A stretch of 64,000 nucleotides of DNA from JAKLQR01 sp963753165 (GTDB lineage: Bacteria > Nitrospirota > Thermodesulfovibrionia > Thermodesulfovibrionales > SM23-35): positions 124,001 to 188,000 of the forward strand of contig CAVWBP010000002.1 of the NCBI GenBank assembly GCA_963753165.1. Direction: 5' to 3'. The notes beneath the pieces are model-generated. The model made no database searches, was not told the origin of the DNA, and saw nothing but the letters and a program-made list of their open reading frames with translations. Positions 1 through 9,221 of this stretch are shown in pieces. Both the position numbers and the translations under genes were made by a program. Position 1 is the first letter of the stretch. Each line of letters begins with the position of its first letter.

Positions 1-1166
1 TATAAGGGATACAGGCCTGACGGTTCGGAGGTCGCCGGGCACTATCGAGGCAGCAAGCCAGAAGGAGGCAGCGCTCAGGCTTAAAGAGTCCGGACTCTAT
101 CCAAGGAACGTAGCAGGGGCTTCAGAGAAAAGACGGTTCTCTCTGTTCAACCGGCACGATGCAACTCTCCTCCCCTCTGTGACGCGTCAGCTGTCAACAC
201 TTATCTCCTCCGGTGTCCCGCTCCTTGAGGCCCTCAGGTCGCTTTCCGACGAACAGAAAGGTTTCTGGAAAACCATGCTGGTGGACATAAAAGAACGGAT
301 TGCTGGCGGGATCGAGTCTCTCAAAGGCGCTTGGAAGAGTATCCGAAAATATTTCCCTGAATTCTATGTCAATATGGTTGCCGCCGGAGAGGCGAGCGGA
401 AATCTCGACAATATTCTCACCCGCATTGCTGATTTTCTGGAGGCCCAGGACAACCTGAAATCCAAAGTCAGGACATCGATGGTCTACCCTGTTTTCATGA
501 TCTGCATCAGTTTTATCGTGCTCTCTTTTCTCTTCGCCTTTGTGATGCCGAAAATTACCAGAATATACAAAGACACGCAGAGTGCACTCCCCTTGCTTAC
601 CGTGGTCCTTATCTGGGTGAGTGAGATTTTTCAGCGTTACTGGTGGCTCCTTATAGGATTGCTTCTCGGCGGGTTATATTCCCTCAGGGAATTGAGGGAG
701 AAGAAACGCGTATTCCTCGACAGGATGATATTGCGCATTCCCGGGAACATCCTCCAGAGTCTCTATTTCGGGCGTTTCGCCCGGACATTGGGGTTCCTTC
801 TTGAGGGGGGGCTCCCTATGCTGAGTTCTCTTGAACTTTCTGCAAAGTCCATCGGGAATAAAGTGATCGAACATGAGCGTTCTGGAATCCGGGAAACGGG
901 TGTCGGAGGGTGCACGGCTTTCTGCATCGCTCGATGGCTTTCCCCCGGTGCTCCTCCAGTTGATTTCGACAGGGGAGAGGAGCGGACAACTGGTAGAGGT
1001 TCTGAAAAATGCCGCACGTTCCTACGAGGAGGAGTTCTCCCGCAGGGTGGACAAAGCCCTTTCACTTCTTGAACCGGTGATGATTCTCTGCATGGGCTTT
1101 CTGGTGGGACTCATCGTCCTCGCAGTCCTTCTGCCGATATTCCAGTTGAACCAGTTGATAAAATGA
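1..1166 (+). CDS. gspF: Type II secretion inner-membrane platform protein GspF (5' partial, frameshifted)
   Basis: GspF is the polytopic inner-membrane platform protein that couples the GspE ATPase to pseudopilus assembly. The gene enters from the left edge. The N-terminal part reads YKGYRPDGSEVAG in frame 1 and then continues in frame 2 from about position 40 (TIEAASQKEAALRLKESGLYP), so one extra base lies in the ggg run at 37-39. A second shift near 870 moves the frame from ..SAKSIGNKVIE to SVLESGKRVSEG, after which the C-terminal T2SSF domain and the closing helix (GFLVGLIVLAVLLPIFQLNQLIK) run to 1166. Both T2SSF repeats and the three hydrophobic segments are recognisable. The position just before gspG fits a gsp operon whose earlier genes lie outside the window. 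The two shifts are more likely sequence errors than decay. Confidence 0.88.
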
Positions 1167-1174
1167 GCATACGA

Positions 1175-1291
1175 ATAACTGTCCGGTATAGTACTTTCGC
1201 TCATTCTCGTCCCGAAAGCATTCGGGAGGACTCCGAGGTATTCCGATAAGAATCGGGATAAAGCCGCTCAAGTACTATACCGGACAGTTAT
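1175..1291. repeat. Inverted-repeat element between gspF and gspG
   Basis: A perfect 22-nt inverted repeat is visible: ataactgtccggtatagtac plus tt at 1175-1196, and its exact complement at 1270-1291. The 73-nt interior holds smaller palindromes around cccgaaagcattcggga and attccgataagaatcgggat. The layout resembles a small non-autonomous insertion or a large RNA hairpin that separates gspF from gspG. The gspG ribosome binding site lies immediately outside the right arm. No transposase is encoded. Confidence 0.7.
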
Positions 1292-1316
1292 CAGAGAACA
1301 ATATAACGGAGGAATA

Positions 1317-1748
1317 ATGAAGAACAATAAAGGATTTACCCTGCTCGAAATCATTGTGGTGGTCTTCATCCTCAGTCTCCTTGTGGCGATTGTGGCGCCG
1401 AAGATCATAGGGCGGACCGATGACGCGCGGATTGCAGAGGCAAAGGTTCAGATAAGGAATTTTGAGACTGCCCTGAAACTCTTCAAGCTCGACAACGGAT
1501 TTTATCCGGCTACGGAACAGGGGCTTGAATCACTCATCGAGAAGCCCACTGTCGGGCAGATACCCCAGAAATACCGTGAAGGCGGCTATCTTGAACAGAG
1601 AAAAATCCCGCTCGACCCCTGGAACAATCCCTATATTTATATCTCACCCGGTATCTACGGAGACTTTGATATCTTGAGCTACGGAGCAGATGGGAAAGAG
1701 GGCGGTGAAGGGAAAGATGCGGAGATCAAGAACTGGGACATGCAATAG
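1317..1748 (+). CDS. gspG: Type II secretion major pseudopilin GspG
   Basis: This is the major pseudopilin that polymerises in the periplasm to push substrates through the GspD secretin. The 143-residue protein has a short basic leader and the prepilin peptidase site KG^FTLLEIIVVV, with cleavage after Gly6 and the conserved Glu at mature position 5. A long hydrophobic helix follows, then the GspG-type C-terminal region with YPATEQGLESL and DPWNNPY, which holds the calcium-binding loop in this family. The ATG is preceded by ggagg at a good distance. The C-terminus overlaps the start of gspH. Family and length are typical. Confidence 0.96.
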   Translation: MKNNKGFTLLEIIVVVFILSLLVAIVAPKIIGRTDDARIAEAKVQIRNFETALKLFKLDNGFYPATEQGLESLIEKPTVGQIPQKYREGGYLEQRKIPLDPWNNPYIYISPGIYGDFDILSYGADGKEGGEGKDAEIKNWDMQ

Positions 1749-2186
1749 CACCGGATTTTCTCTTATTGAGCTGATCGTCGTACTCTTCGTCCTGTCTCTG
1801 GTCCTTGCGATTGTATTGCCGACCTTCACCGGTTTCGGAGAGAGCAGGCTTAAGGCCGAAGCACGGGAGATGGCCTCAATCCTGAGATACGTGAATGACA
1901 ATGCGGTATCGAGAAAAGAGACGTTCTTTCTGAAATTCGATCTCGGGAAAAATATGGTTGCCTGGAGTGAACCCGGAGGGAAAAAACCCGGTCTTTTGAT
2001 GATCTCACCGGCGTCGAAATACAATCGAGAGGTCTTGTGTCGAGTGGGGAACTGACTCTTTTCTTTGAACCTCTCGGCGCCCGTGAAAATCTCGTTGTGT
2101 ACATGAAGCGGGGAGACAGCCACATGACAGTTACACTAAACCACCTGAGCGGCAGGGTGAAAATCGAGACAAAGGATGAAGGATGA
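1717..2186 (+). CDS. gspH: Type II secretion minor pseudopilin GspH (frameshifted)
   Basis: GspH is a minor pseudopilin that sits in the pseudopilus tip complex. The prepilin motif TG^FSLIELIVV follows a short basic leader. The ATG at 1717 is preferred over 1690 because it gives a normal leader and has gaaggg upstream. The frame breaks near 1996 in a T run; adding one T restores DDLTGVEIQSRG and a GspH-like C-terminus (LTLFFEPLGARENL..HLSGRVKI) that ends at 2186. The last codons and stop (KDEG) fall inside the left arm of a repeat at 2172-2331, so the natural C-terminus may have been replaced by repeat sequence. The gene overlaps the end of gspG. Confidence 0.85.
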
Positions 2187-2331
2187 GGGATGAAGGAGAA
2201 ATAAAGAAGAAAAAAACATGAGGAAATACTTGTAAAAGAAAATATCAGAGGAATCTCTGAACAAGGATACGCTCAATGTCATTCCCGCGTGGCGGGAATT
2301 TTTCATCCTTCATCCCTCATCCTTCATCCTT
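2172..2331. repeat. Inverted-repeat insertion at the gspH/gspI junction
   Basis: The arm aaggatgaaggatgagggat plus gaagga at about 2172-2197 is complemented by the arm at about 2306-2331 (tccttcatccctcatccttc). The interior contains half of the dispersed palindrome described elsewhere (tgtcattcccgcgtggcggg, about 2277-2300). The element begins inside the last codons of gspH and ends 10 bases before the gspI prepilin motif. It therefore looks like a MITE-like unit inserted between two genes that are normally adjacent or overlapping. Confidence 0.7.
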
Positions 2332-2661
2332 CGGAAGAGGGGCTTTACGCTTCTCGAGGTCCTGATCGCGCTGGCTATACTCAGCAGCCTGCTCGTCACC
2401 CTCATCTATACCGTGAATTACCAACTGGGACTCATCGAGAGGCAGGAGACTATCACGGTCGCAACCCTGCTCGCCAAGAGCAAGATGTCGGATCTCGAAA
2501 AAGATCCTGCCGGCAGCAAGGGAGAGTTCGATGCCCCCCATGAGCATTACTCATACGAGACTTTTGTGAAGGCCTCGCCGTATATCGGGGTTTCAGAAAT
2601 TATCGTTGTGGTAAAAGCGGGCAGTGAAGAGGTGAAACTGAATGAGTTTATTGTTCAATAA
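2332..2661 (+). CDS. gspI: Type II secretion minor pseudopilin GspI (start codon not visible)
   Basis: GspI is a minor pseudopilin of the tip complex (GspH-I-J-K). The frame holds RG^FTLLEVLIALAILSSLLVTLIY, the prepilin peptidase site with Glu at mature position 5, and then a short globular part ending ..VKLNEFIVQ. No ATG, GTG or TTG lies in frame between the upstream stop (2233) and the motif at 2341, because the region is occupied by the repeat at 2172-2331. The start given is only the first codon outside the repeat. Either translation starts at a non-standard codon, or the start was lost by insertion, or a frameshift hides it. The 3' end overlaps gspJ by about 20 bases. Confidence 0.82.
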   Translation, partial: RKRGFTLLEVLIALAILSSLLVTLIYTVNYQLGLIERQETITVATLLAKSKMSDLEKDPAGSKGEFDAPHEHYSYETFVKASPYIGVSEIIVVVKAGSEEVKLNEFIVQ

Positions 2662-3304
2662 GACTTATCCTTTATCCCCTTTTGCAGGGAAGGATAAGGC
2701 CGGGTTTCCTCCCTCCCGGCGAAAAGCCGGCTTTACGCTTCTGGAGGTGCTTATCGCAGTGTCGATCCTCTCCATCATTCTTGCCGCACTCTACAGCACA
2801 TTTTTCATGAGCCACAGGGCAATGGAAGGAATGGATGAATCTTTGACAAAACTTCAGGAGGCAAGAAGGGCCATCGATATCCTCAGGTGTGAACTTGAAT
2901 CGGCCTATCAGAATGAACAGGACGCAGATACTTTGTTCAGAATAGAGGACAGGGATGTCTACGGCAAGCAGACTACGCAGCTCGATTTCACCGCGTTCTC
3001 CGCAGTACGCCCCGGGCTTTCGAAGATTTCTTATTATGTTGAAGAGAAAGAGGGAAAACTGAGTCTCTTCAAAAAGGTGGAATCGCCGTACGGCAGGGAA
3101 GAATCAGAGGGCGTTGATATTATAGAAGATCTTGAAGGTTTTGCCGTCGAAGCAAAATATAATGATACCTGGGTAAGGACCTGGGATGCAGCAATAAATA
3201 AAGCAAAACCCGGGGAACTGAGGATCGGCATGACCATGAACATTAAAGGGCACACGATTACGCTCAATGATATCGCAAAACCGAGGATAGGAAATCAGGT
3301 ATAG
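2642..3304 (+). CDS. gspJ: Type II secretion minor pseudopilin GspJ
   Basis: This 220-residue minor pseudopilin belongs to the pseudopilus tip. The motif AG^FTLLEVLIAVSIL is at about residues 29-42, so the leader is unusually long (about 29 residues, with PSRRKAG just before the cleavage site). A later start would shorten it, but no better in-frame start is obvious. The C-terminal part (YNDTWVRTWDA..LRIGMTMNIKG) matches the GspJ family pattern. The start lies inside the end of gspI, which suggests translational coupling in the operon. Confidence 0.9.
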   Translation: MSLLFNKTYPLSPFAGKDKAGFPPSRRKAGFTLLEVLIAVSILSIILAALYSTFFMSHRAMEGMDESLTKLQEARRAIDILRCELESAYQNEQDADTLFRIEDRDVYGKQTTQLDFTAFSAVRPGLSKISYYVEEKEGKLSLFKKVESPYGREESEGVDIIEDLEGFAVEAKYNDTWVRTWDAAINKAKPGELRIGMTMNIKGHTITLNDIAKPRIGNQV

Positions 3305-3382
3305 ATTCCATATCATGAAAGAACAGAAGCCACTGTTTGAAAATTTAGTTGCTAAAAATTAACGGGTCAGGTTTCTCTAATA

Positions 3383-3448
3383 TGTCATTCCCGCTTGTCG
3401 GGAATCTTTTTGAGGAACCGGAAAGATTGCGGACAAGCCGCAATGACA
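3383..3448. repeat. Dispersed palindromic repeat (REP-like), copy 1
   Basis: The unit begins tgtcattcccgcttgtcggg, contains a short variable loop, and ends ggacaagccgcaatgaca, so the two halves are imperfect inverted copies. It lies in the gspJ-gspK gap. Related units occur at 9078, 9813, 21518, 41681 and 63899, with half copies at 2277 and 58703. Confidence 0.8.
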
Positions 3449-3458
3449 AAAATTTCAT

Positions 3459-4389
3459 ATGAAATTGAAACAACCATATTTATTAGCAAGGAACCAGCAC
3501 GGCATGGCCTTGGTCATAACGCTGCTTGTCCTTGTGCTCTTGACCGCAATGGTAGTGGAATTTTCCTATGGCGTCTATACGGGCACGAATAATCTCTATA
3601 ACTGGAGGGATGCACAGCGCCTCTCCCTTATGGCAAAGTCAGGCGTCAGTGTGACTGCCAGGATTCTTAAAGGGTTGCGAATCAACAGAGTCAGTAAACA
3701 ACGCAAAATTTCATATTGAGATGCCTGTTGAAAATCCTTTCGAGGACTTTCAAGGGAATATAAACGTCAGGATCGAGGATGAAACGCCAAATTCAATCTA
3801 AACGCTCTTGTCTGTCCAGCGGGTGATCGGGATGTGAATATGGGAGCATACAATGCACTGAAGAGGCTTATTAGTGTGCTTGCACTTGATGAGAGGATAG
3901 CCAGACAGAATCGTCGACTGGATCGATGAAAACAGTGAGGTGAGAATTTCGGGGGGAGAAGCCGGCGCAAAGAATACTTTTCTTGATAGTACTGACGAAC
4001 TTCTCTTAATACGTGGGATTACCAAACAAGATTATGATACGTTAGTTCCTTATATTACGGTGTGCGGGTCAAAGGGGATGCTCTATGTTAATATTAATAG
4101 AGCAGACATCCCCGTTATGAGGAGCTTGTCAGATTGGATGAAAGAGCAGGATGCAGAGGAAATAGTCAATCGCCGCAACTCAATACCTTTTACAGGTGAA
4201 CATGGGGCAATTCTTGGAGAGATTCAAGGTATTGTGGGCGGATTTGGGACTGAAACAGGAGTCTTTTTGACTTCAGAAGGACAACACTTTTCTATAATTT
4301 CTACTGCATCATCAGGTGGTGTGAAGAGAATTATTGAAATGGTATTGAATACTGCGAAAAACACAATGGAGTACTGGAAGGAATATTAA
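3459..4389 (+). CDS. gspK: Type II secretion minor pseudopilin GspK (multiple frameshifts)
   Basis: GspK caps the pseudopilus tip and is the largest minor pseudopilin. The N-terminal piece (MALVITLLVLVLLTAMVVEFSYGVY) carries the divergent pseudopilin helix, and the later pieces carry the GspK alpha-domain (DELLLIRGITKQDYDTLVPYITV and YVNINRADIPVMRSL). The frame changes at about 3690, 3790 and 3905; the bridging segments read PVENPFEDFQGNINVRIEDE and FNLNALVCPAGDRDVNMG. Restoring one A in the A run near 3787 repairs one break. The total span corresponds to about 310 codons, normal for the family. The stop overlaps the gspL start as taATG. Confidence 0.87.
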
Positions 4390-5453
4390 TGGCGACAGTG
4401 CTCTTTATCGATGTCAGGGAATCTGAAGTCGAAACCTATCTCTTCGATTCCGGAAGGGGTGGTCATACACTTAAGGAGAGGAAGACATATCCCCTGTCCG
4501 GCAACCTGGATTTTTCCCTCGATCCCGTTCCGGTGACTGTTGAGAATACCTATGTAAGCCTTCCTCTGAGCAGCCTCAATTTCAGGGTCGTAGACCTCCC
4601 GTTTGTGCAGAAAGACAAGGTCAGGGATGTCCTTCCCTTCGAACTTGACAGTATCATCCTCGGAGGATCTGAGAAGGTAGTCTTTGACGGCGTTCCGCTC
4701 AATAATTCCGGGGACGCAAGCCAGGTGCTTGCAGTGTATGCCGGGAAACAGACTATCGGGGACCTCCTCAGAAAACTGAAAACATGCAATGCAGACCCTG
4801 CCTGCGTAACATCGCTTGAGTTGAGCAAAGTGGTCCGGGAATTTTCATCGGAAAAACTTCTCGCTCCTGTGCGGTTGGAGGCGCAGGAAAGGGTATCTCT
4901 TGCGATTGAAGAGATGAAAATTCCTACCGTCAACCTCCGCAGGGACGAGTTCGCGTACACCCGCGAAACCGATAAGACAAAGAGGTCACTCAGATGGACT
5001 GCGCTCCTCGCGGTATTCGTCGCGCTTATTTTTGCGGCAGGTATACTGCTGAACATTCTCTCTGTCCGCTCGGAAATTGCAGCAGTAAAGAATGATATGA
5101 GGAAAAAATATCAGGAAGCTTTCCCCGGAGAAAAAAATATCATCAACGAACTCCATCAGATGAAGTCCCATATGAAAGAACTGAAAACCGATGAGGGACT
5201 CTACCTGGGAATCAGCCCTCTTGCAACCATCCTCAGGATATCGGATACTGACAGACAGGGCGTCGTGTTCCATGAGATAACCATCGACAGGGAGAACATG
5301 ATTCTGAAGGGCGAAGCGCCGACTCTGAGCGACGTGCAGAAGATGAAGGACAGGCTGGATGTTCTCTTTGACGGGGTCACCATATCAGACTCTAAGTCAT
5401 CTGCACAGGGCAGGATGCTGTTCACTATAACGGCAAAGGAGAGGAAATCCTGA
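4389..5453 (+). CDS. gspL: Type II secretion cytoplasmic-membrane protein GspL
   Basis: GspL is a bitopic protein that recruits the GspE ATPase and pairs with GspM. Residues 1 to about 180 form the actin-like (PilM-related) cytoplasmic domain. A single membrane helix spans about residues 202-225 (RWTALLAVFVALIFAAGILL), followed by a coiled, ferredoxin-like periplasmic domain to residue 354. The start codon shares its A with the gspK stop, and the 3' end abuts the gspM start at 5453. Size and topology fit the family. Confidence 0.9.
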   Translation: MATVLFIDVRESEVETYLFDSGRGGHTLKERKTYPLSGNLDFSLDPVPVTVENTYVSLPLSSLNFRVVDLPFVQKDKVRDVLPFELDSIILGGSEKVVFDGVPLNNSGDASQVLAVYAGKQTIGDLLRKLKTCNADPACVTSLELSKVVREFSSEKLLAPVRLEAQERVSLAIEEMKIPTVNLRRDEFAYTRETDKTKRSLRWTALLAVFVALIFAAGILLNILSVRSEIAAVKNDMRKKYQEAFPGEKNIINELHQMKSHMKELKTDEGLYLGISPLATILRISDTDRQGVVFHEITIDRENMILKGEAPTLSDVQKMKDRLDVLFDGVTISDSKSSAQGRMLFTITAKERKS

Positions 5454-5956
5454 TGACGTTTCTTAAAGACAAAAGGGTCGTCGCTTTTTTTGCCGGTCTG
5501 ATCATTGTTATTTTTCTCTTCTTCTCCGGAATGCATCAGCTCTCATCATCAAAAAAAGAACTTGCCGCGCTCAAAGGACAACGGAATGAACTGTTCCTGC
5601 TGAAAGATGAATACCTCTCGCTGAAACAGAGAATAGATTCCGTGGAAGGCAGGAAGAGCCAGTCAGGCCCTCAGGGCATTGTCCAGGCAGTCGATGAAGT
5701 CTTCCAGTCTATGGGCTTGAAAGACAAAATAAAGACGCTGAAATCCACAGGGAAGAGAGAGATCAGGGACGGATTTGAAGAGAATGCCGATCTTTCCATA
5801 GAGAAAGTGACCATGAACGAGATGGTGAATATCCTCTACAGAATCGAGAATGCACCCATGGTCCTTACCATGAAAAAGGTTACCATAAAAAAGTCTTTTG
5901 AGAATCCCGAACTCATGAATATCTCCCTTGACCTCTCGTTCTTAAAGACAAAGTGA
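5453..5956 (+). CDS. gspM: Type II secretion protein GspM
   Basis: The 167-residue protein has one N-terminal membrane helix (residues about 9-28, VVAFFAGLIIVIFLFFSGM). A coiled-coil-prone stretch follows (SSSKKELAALKGQRNELFLL), then a small periplasmic ferredoxin-like domain. This is the GspM architecture; GspM binds GspL in the assembly platform. The gene overlaps gspL at the 5' side and gspN at the 3' side, which supports a co-translated gspL-M-N block. Confidence 0.88.
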   Translation: MTFLKDKRVVAFFAGLIIVIFLFFSGMHQLSSSKKELAALKGQRNELFLLKDEYLSLKQRIDSVEGRKSQSGPQGIVQAVDEVFQSMGLKDKIKTLKSTGKREIRDGFEENADLSIEKVTMNEMVNILYRIENAPMVLTMKKVTIKKSFENPELMNISLDLSFLKTK

Positions 5957-6732
5957 AGCTTTTCCTCATCCTCATATGCGCGCTGGTCCTGATTGTCTTC
6001 GGACCATGGTTTGTTTTCTCTCCAAACACTCTGCAGGCCATTATCGAAGATTCCCTTTCAGCACACAGGATCGACACTGAATTGCATGGGCTGAAGAAAG
6101 GGTTGTTGTATACTATACATATTGATAGAGCTGTCCTGAGGCGGAACAGCCATGAACTGATCTCTTTGCATAATCTCTCTCTTCGTATTCACCCGGTCAG
6201 TCTCTTCATTTCCAGTCTGCGCGGGGCGATCGATGGAGAGGTATACGGAGGCACTATTTCCGGCAGCATGAAATTTACGAAGGACACGCAGCAGATGAAT
6301 TTTTCTCTGAAAGAAGTCAGCATCAGTGAGATAGTGTTTCTGAAAAGAATCGGACTGGCAGGGAAAGGCACCCTGTCCGGCACAGCAGCAATTACCGATG
6401 CAGCAGGTCATGTTGAGTTTGCTGCGAGGGACGCCCAATTTGAACCTGCCACCTATTCGGGAAGAAGGGTGCCCCTGAATATGTTTCGAGTTATTACGGG
6501 AGCGCTGGATATACAAGGTGATACGATACACATGCTGTCAGTTTCATTTGAGGGAGAAGAAGTGTTTGCGAGACTCAAGGGCAAGATTCAGAACGCGGTG
6601 ATGGATCTTGCCATGGAAATCATGCCGGGCAGGTCATTTGCGGAAAACCCCTTTCTGCTCGCGGAACTTGAGCAATACAAAGTTTCTCCCGGATATTTTG
6701 TAATACCGGTGAAGGGCAACCTTCCCCTATAA
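5953..6732 (+). CDS. gspN: Type II secretion protein GspN
   Basis: The predicted protein has 259 residues with an N-terminal membrane anchor (LFLILICALVLIVFGPWFVF) and a beta-rich periplasmic part. Its repetitive segments resemble AsmA/GspN-type lipid-transfer folds (SLRGAIDGEVYGGTISGSMKF). It starts at a GTG overlapping the gspM stop. GspN is an accessory component found in a subset of type II systems. It is the last gsp gene of this block and is followed after 10 bases by the protease gene. Confidence 0.82.
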   Translation: MKLFLILICALVLIVFGPWFVFSPNTLQAIIEDSLSAHRIDTELHGLKKGLLYTIHIDRAVLRRNSHELISLHNLSLRIHPVSLFISSLRGAIDGEVYGGTISGSMKFTKDTQQMNFSLKEVSISEIVFLKRIGLAGKGTLSGTAAITDAAGHVEFAARDAQFEPATYSGRRVPLNMFRVITGALDIQGDTIHMLSVSFEGEEVFARLKGKIQNAVMDLAMEIMPGRSFAENPFLLAELEQYKVSPGYFVIPVKGNLPL

Positions 6733-6742
6733 GGAGGTTATT

Positions 6743-9049
6743 GTGAGATATTTCATTTACCTGGTTCTTGTGCTGGCGCTTGCAGGGTGCGGCGCAGAAG
6801 GACAACCCCGGATCACTCAAAACACAACGAATTCTGACTCTGTCGCCGTACACACACAGGAAGGTCCCCCCGCCGGGATGGTGTTACCGTTGCCCCGGTA
6901 TCTCCCCGGAGAAATTCTCGTGAAATTCAAGGCCGGAACTCCGAGCCACACAATAAATACGCTTAATCACGCAATGGGTGCGGCAACTGTCCGGGAACTG
7001 AAGCATATCGGAGTGCAACGGATTCTATTGTCTGATGCCATGGATCTTCAAGAGACGCTTGCCTCCTATCGATCGAATGCCGATGTTGAATATGCAGAAC
7101 CAAACTATATTGTGAGAAAGGCGGTCATCCCGAATGACCCCGGATTCCCTCAGGAATGGGGGCTCTCCAATACCGGGCAGACCGGAGGGAGCATTGATGC
7201 AGATATCGATGCTCCGGAAGCGTGGGACATCACCACCGGTTCACACGATATTCTCATCGCCGTGATCGATACAGGAGTGGCATATGGCCATCCGGACCTT
7301 GCAGCAAATGTCTGGCAGAATACGAAAGAAATTCCGGCGAATGGCATAGATGACGACGGGAACGGATACGTCGATGACGTCTATGGATGGGATTTTATCG
7401 ATAATGACGGGTATCCGGAAGACCTGGACTCGCACGGGACTCATGTCGCGGGTATTATCGCATCACAGGGCAATAATGGGGCTGGCGGATCCGGTGTTAT
7501 GTGGTCAGCCGGAATCATGGCGCTCCGTTTTTTAGGGGTGAGCGGGTCAGGTGATGTGGGGAATGCAGCCAGGGCAATCATCTATGCTGCCGACAATGGA
7601 GCGCGGATTATCAATGCAAGCTGGGGTGGTTTTGATTACTCAACTACTCTCTATAATGCTATCAGCTATGCACGATCCAAAGGGGTGCTCTTTGTTGCCG
7701 CTGCCGGGAATGAGGCGCAGAACAGTGATTTCGCTCCATTCTATCCTTCAGCATTTACCCTCGACAATATCATATCGGTTGCTGCTTCCGACAGCATGGA
7801 TAACCTCGCGTATTTTTCGAACTATGGAGCAACCTCTGTTGATCTGGCTGCCCCCGGAGTGGGGATCTATAGCACGGTCCCCGTTATTTCGGCGGGTGCT
7901 CCGGTTACTGTTTACAGTGAGAACTTTGACAGTGCGTCAGGTCTGCTTCCGCTGCTCGGATGGGCTCAGGGGGGAGTGAACGCAACATGGGCGGTAACCC
8001 CGGGCACCGGGGTGAATGGAACGAACAGCCTTGAAGACAGTCCGGGAGGAACCTATCTGCCAAACACAAATTCCTGGGCGGGCTATCTGACCCTTCTGCC
8101 AGCCGTGAAAAACAACCGTTATATTTTGTCCTGTGTCTGGAAAGGATATATTGATTCGTTTAGCCTCGATTATTTCCAGTTCAATTATTCTCCGGACGGC
8201 AAATCCTGGGAAACAGTTGCCTGGACAGACGGAAATACAGGAGGCAATTTTGTCCCGGTTTCTACCGACCTAATTACGGAAGCAGGTGATCTCTACGACA
8301 GGTTCTCTGTCGGTTTCGGTCTCCAATCAGACGGGGTCCTCCAGCAGGAAGGTGTCTATATTGATGATGTTACTGTGCAGAGGCAACCGCTGAGTATAGG
8401 CAGTTATTCATATGCATCGCAGGCCTGGAACGGCACCTCTCTTGCTGCTCCGTATGTGAGTGGCGCAGCAGGACTGGTATTATCTGCGAATCCTTCGTTC
8501 GTATACTCGGATGTCAAAAACATTCTCCTGAACAGCGTGGATAAGAAGCCTTTCCTCCTCGGGACTTCGGTTTCAGGGGGAAGGCTGAATGCCTTCGCAG
8601 CGTTAAAAGGGATGGCCCCGGCTGCGCCGTCAAATCTTGCAGCAACTGCGGTTTCATCAAGCCGCATCGATCTTTCCTGGACTGAAGTCTCCTCTGAAAC
8701 CGGCTTCAGCATAGAGAGAAAGACGGGAGAGAGCGGGATATTTGGAGAAATCGCACAGACAGGAATGAACAGTATGAGTTACGGTGACACCGGCTTGAGT
8801 CCGTCTACGACTTACTTTTATCGCGTGCGCGCGTATAACGCATCCGGCTATTCAGTATATTCGAATGAGGCACAGGCAACAACAGACAAATCTTCCTCCG
8901 GCAATGGAGGTGGAGGCGGCGGCGGGTGTGCCATCGGGGGCACCGCTTCCTCTCAGACAGCGATAGCAGATACCCTTGTGCTGGTTCTTCCTCTCATCAT
9001 TGTGTATCTTTTGAGAAGGAAAGGATCGAATACGCTGTTTCGCAATTAG
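6743..9049 (+). CDS. Secreted S8 (subtilisin-like) protease with fibronectin III domain and C-terminal Cys/TM sorting tail
   Basis: The 768-residue protein starts with a signal peptide whose end, LALAGC (Cys16), looks like a lipobox. Residues about 54-128 form an I9-like propeptide (PGEILVKFKAG..YAEPNYIV). The catalytic triad is Asp176 (AVIDTG), His231 (DSHGTHVAG) and Ser566 (NGTSLAAP), with oxyanion Asn323. A beta-rich domain of about 170 residues is inserted between Asn323 and Ser566. A fibronectin III domain spans about 628-715. The tail is a seven-Gly run, Cys729, a hydrophobic helix and RRK, which is the layout of Cys-containing CTERM sorting signals (MYXO/JDVT-CTERM type). It follows the gsp operon directly, so type II export is the likely route. 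TTG/GTG-type start with aaggagg upstream. A CPBP protease lies convergent next door. Confidence 0.93.
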   Translation: MRYFIYLVLVLALAGCGAEGQPRITQNTTNSDSVAVHTQEGPPAGMVLPLPRYLPGEILVKFKAGTPSHTINTLNHAMGAATVRELKHIGVQRILLSDAMDLQETLASYRSNADVEYAEPNYIVRKAVIPNDPGFPQEWGLSNTGQTGGSIDADIDAPEAWDITTGSHDILIAVIDTGVAYGHPDLAANVWQNTKEIPANGIDDDGNGYVDDVYGWDFIDNDGYPEDLDSHGTHVAGIIASQGNNGAGGSGVMWSAGIMALRFLGVSGSGDVGNAARAIIYAADNGARIINASWGGFDYSTTLYNAISYARSKGVLFVAAAGNEAQNSDFAPFYPSAFTLDNIISVAASDSMDNLAYFSNYGATSVDLAAPGVGIYSTVPVISAGAPVTVYSENFDSASGLLPLLGWAQGGVNATWAVTPGTGVNGTNSLEDSPGGTYLPNTNSWAGYLTLLPAVKNNRYILSCVWKGYIDSFSLDYFQFNYSPDGKSWETVAWTDGNTGGNFVPVSTDLITEAGDLYDRFSVGFGLQSDGVLQQEGVYIDDVTVQRQPLSIGSYSYASQAWNGTSLAAPYVSGAAGLVLSANPSFVYSDVKNILLNSVDKKPFLLGTSVSGGRLNAFAALKGMAPAAPSNLAATAVSSSRIDLSWTEVSSETGFSIERKTGESGIFGEIAQTGMNSMSYGDTGLSPSTTYFYRVRAYNASGYSVYSNEAQATTDKSSSGNGGGGGGGCAIGGTASSQTAIADTLVLVLPLIIVYLLRRKGSNTLFRN

Positions 9050-9077
9050 TGAAAGATGCAAAAGTAATGTCCTATTT

Positions 9078-9149
9078 TGTCATTCCGGCTTGCCCGGAAT
9101 CTTTCTTCAGAATCCCGAAAGCTTTCGGGACCGACAAGCGGGAGTGACA
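9078..9149. repeat. Dispersed palindromic repeat (REP-like), copy 2
   Basis: It runs from tgtcattccggcttgcccgg to cgacaagcgggagtgaca, with inner palindrome aatcccgaaagctttcggga. It sits between the convergent protease and CPBP genes and could act as a bidirectional terminator. Confidence 0.75.
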
Positions 9150-9221
9150 GATTACGAGTAAATTGCATAGGGCATTAATTATGCAGGAATCAATCATGTG
9201 CCTGGGGAGCGGCAATTCTGT

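Noticed and set aside
6743..9049. PEP-CTERM/exosortase or GlyGly-CTERM/rhombosortase assignment of the protease tail.
   Set aside because: No PEP motif is present; the invariant Cys after the Gly run and the neighbouring CPBP enzyme fit the Cys-type tails better, and no rhomboid or exosortase gene is nearby.
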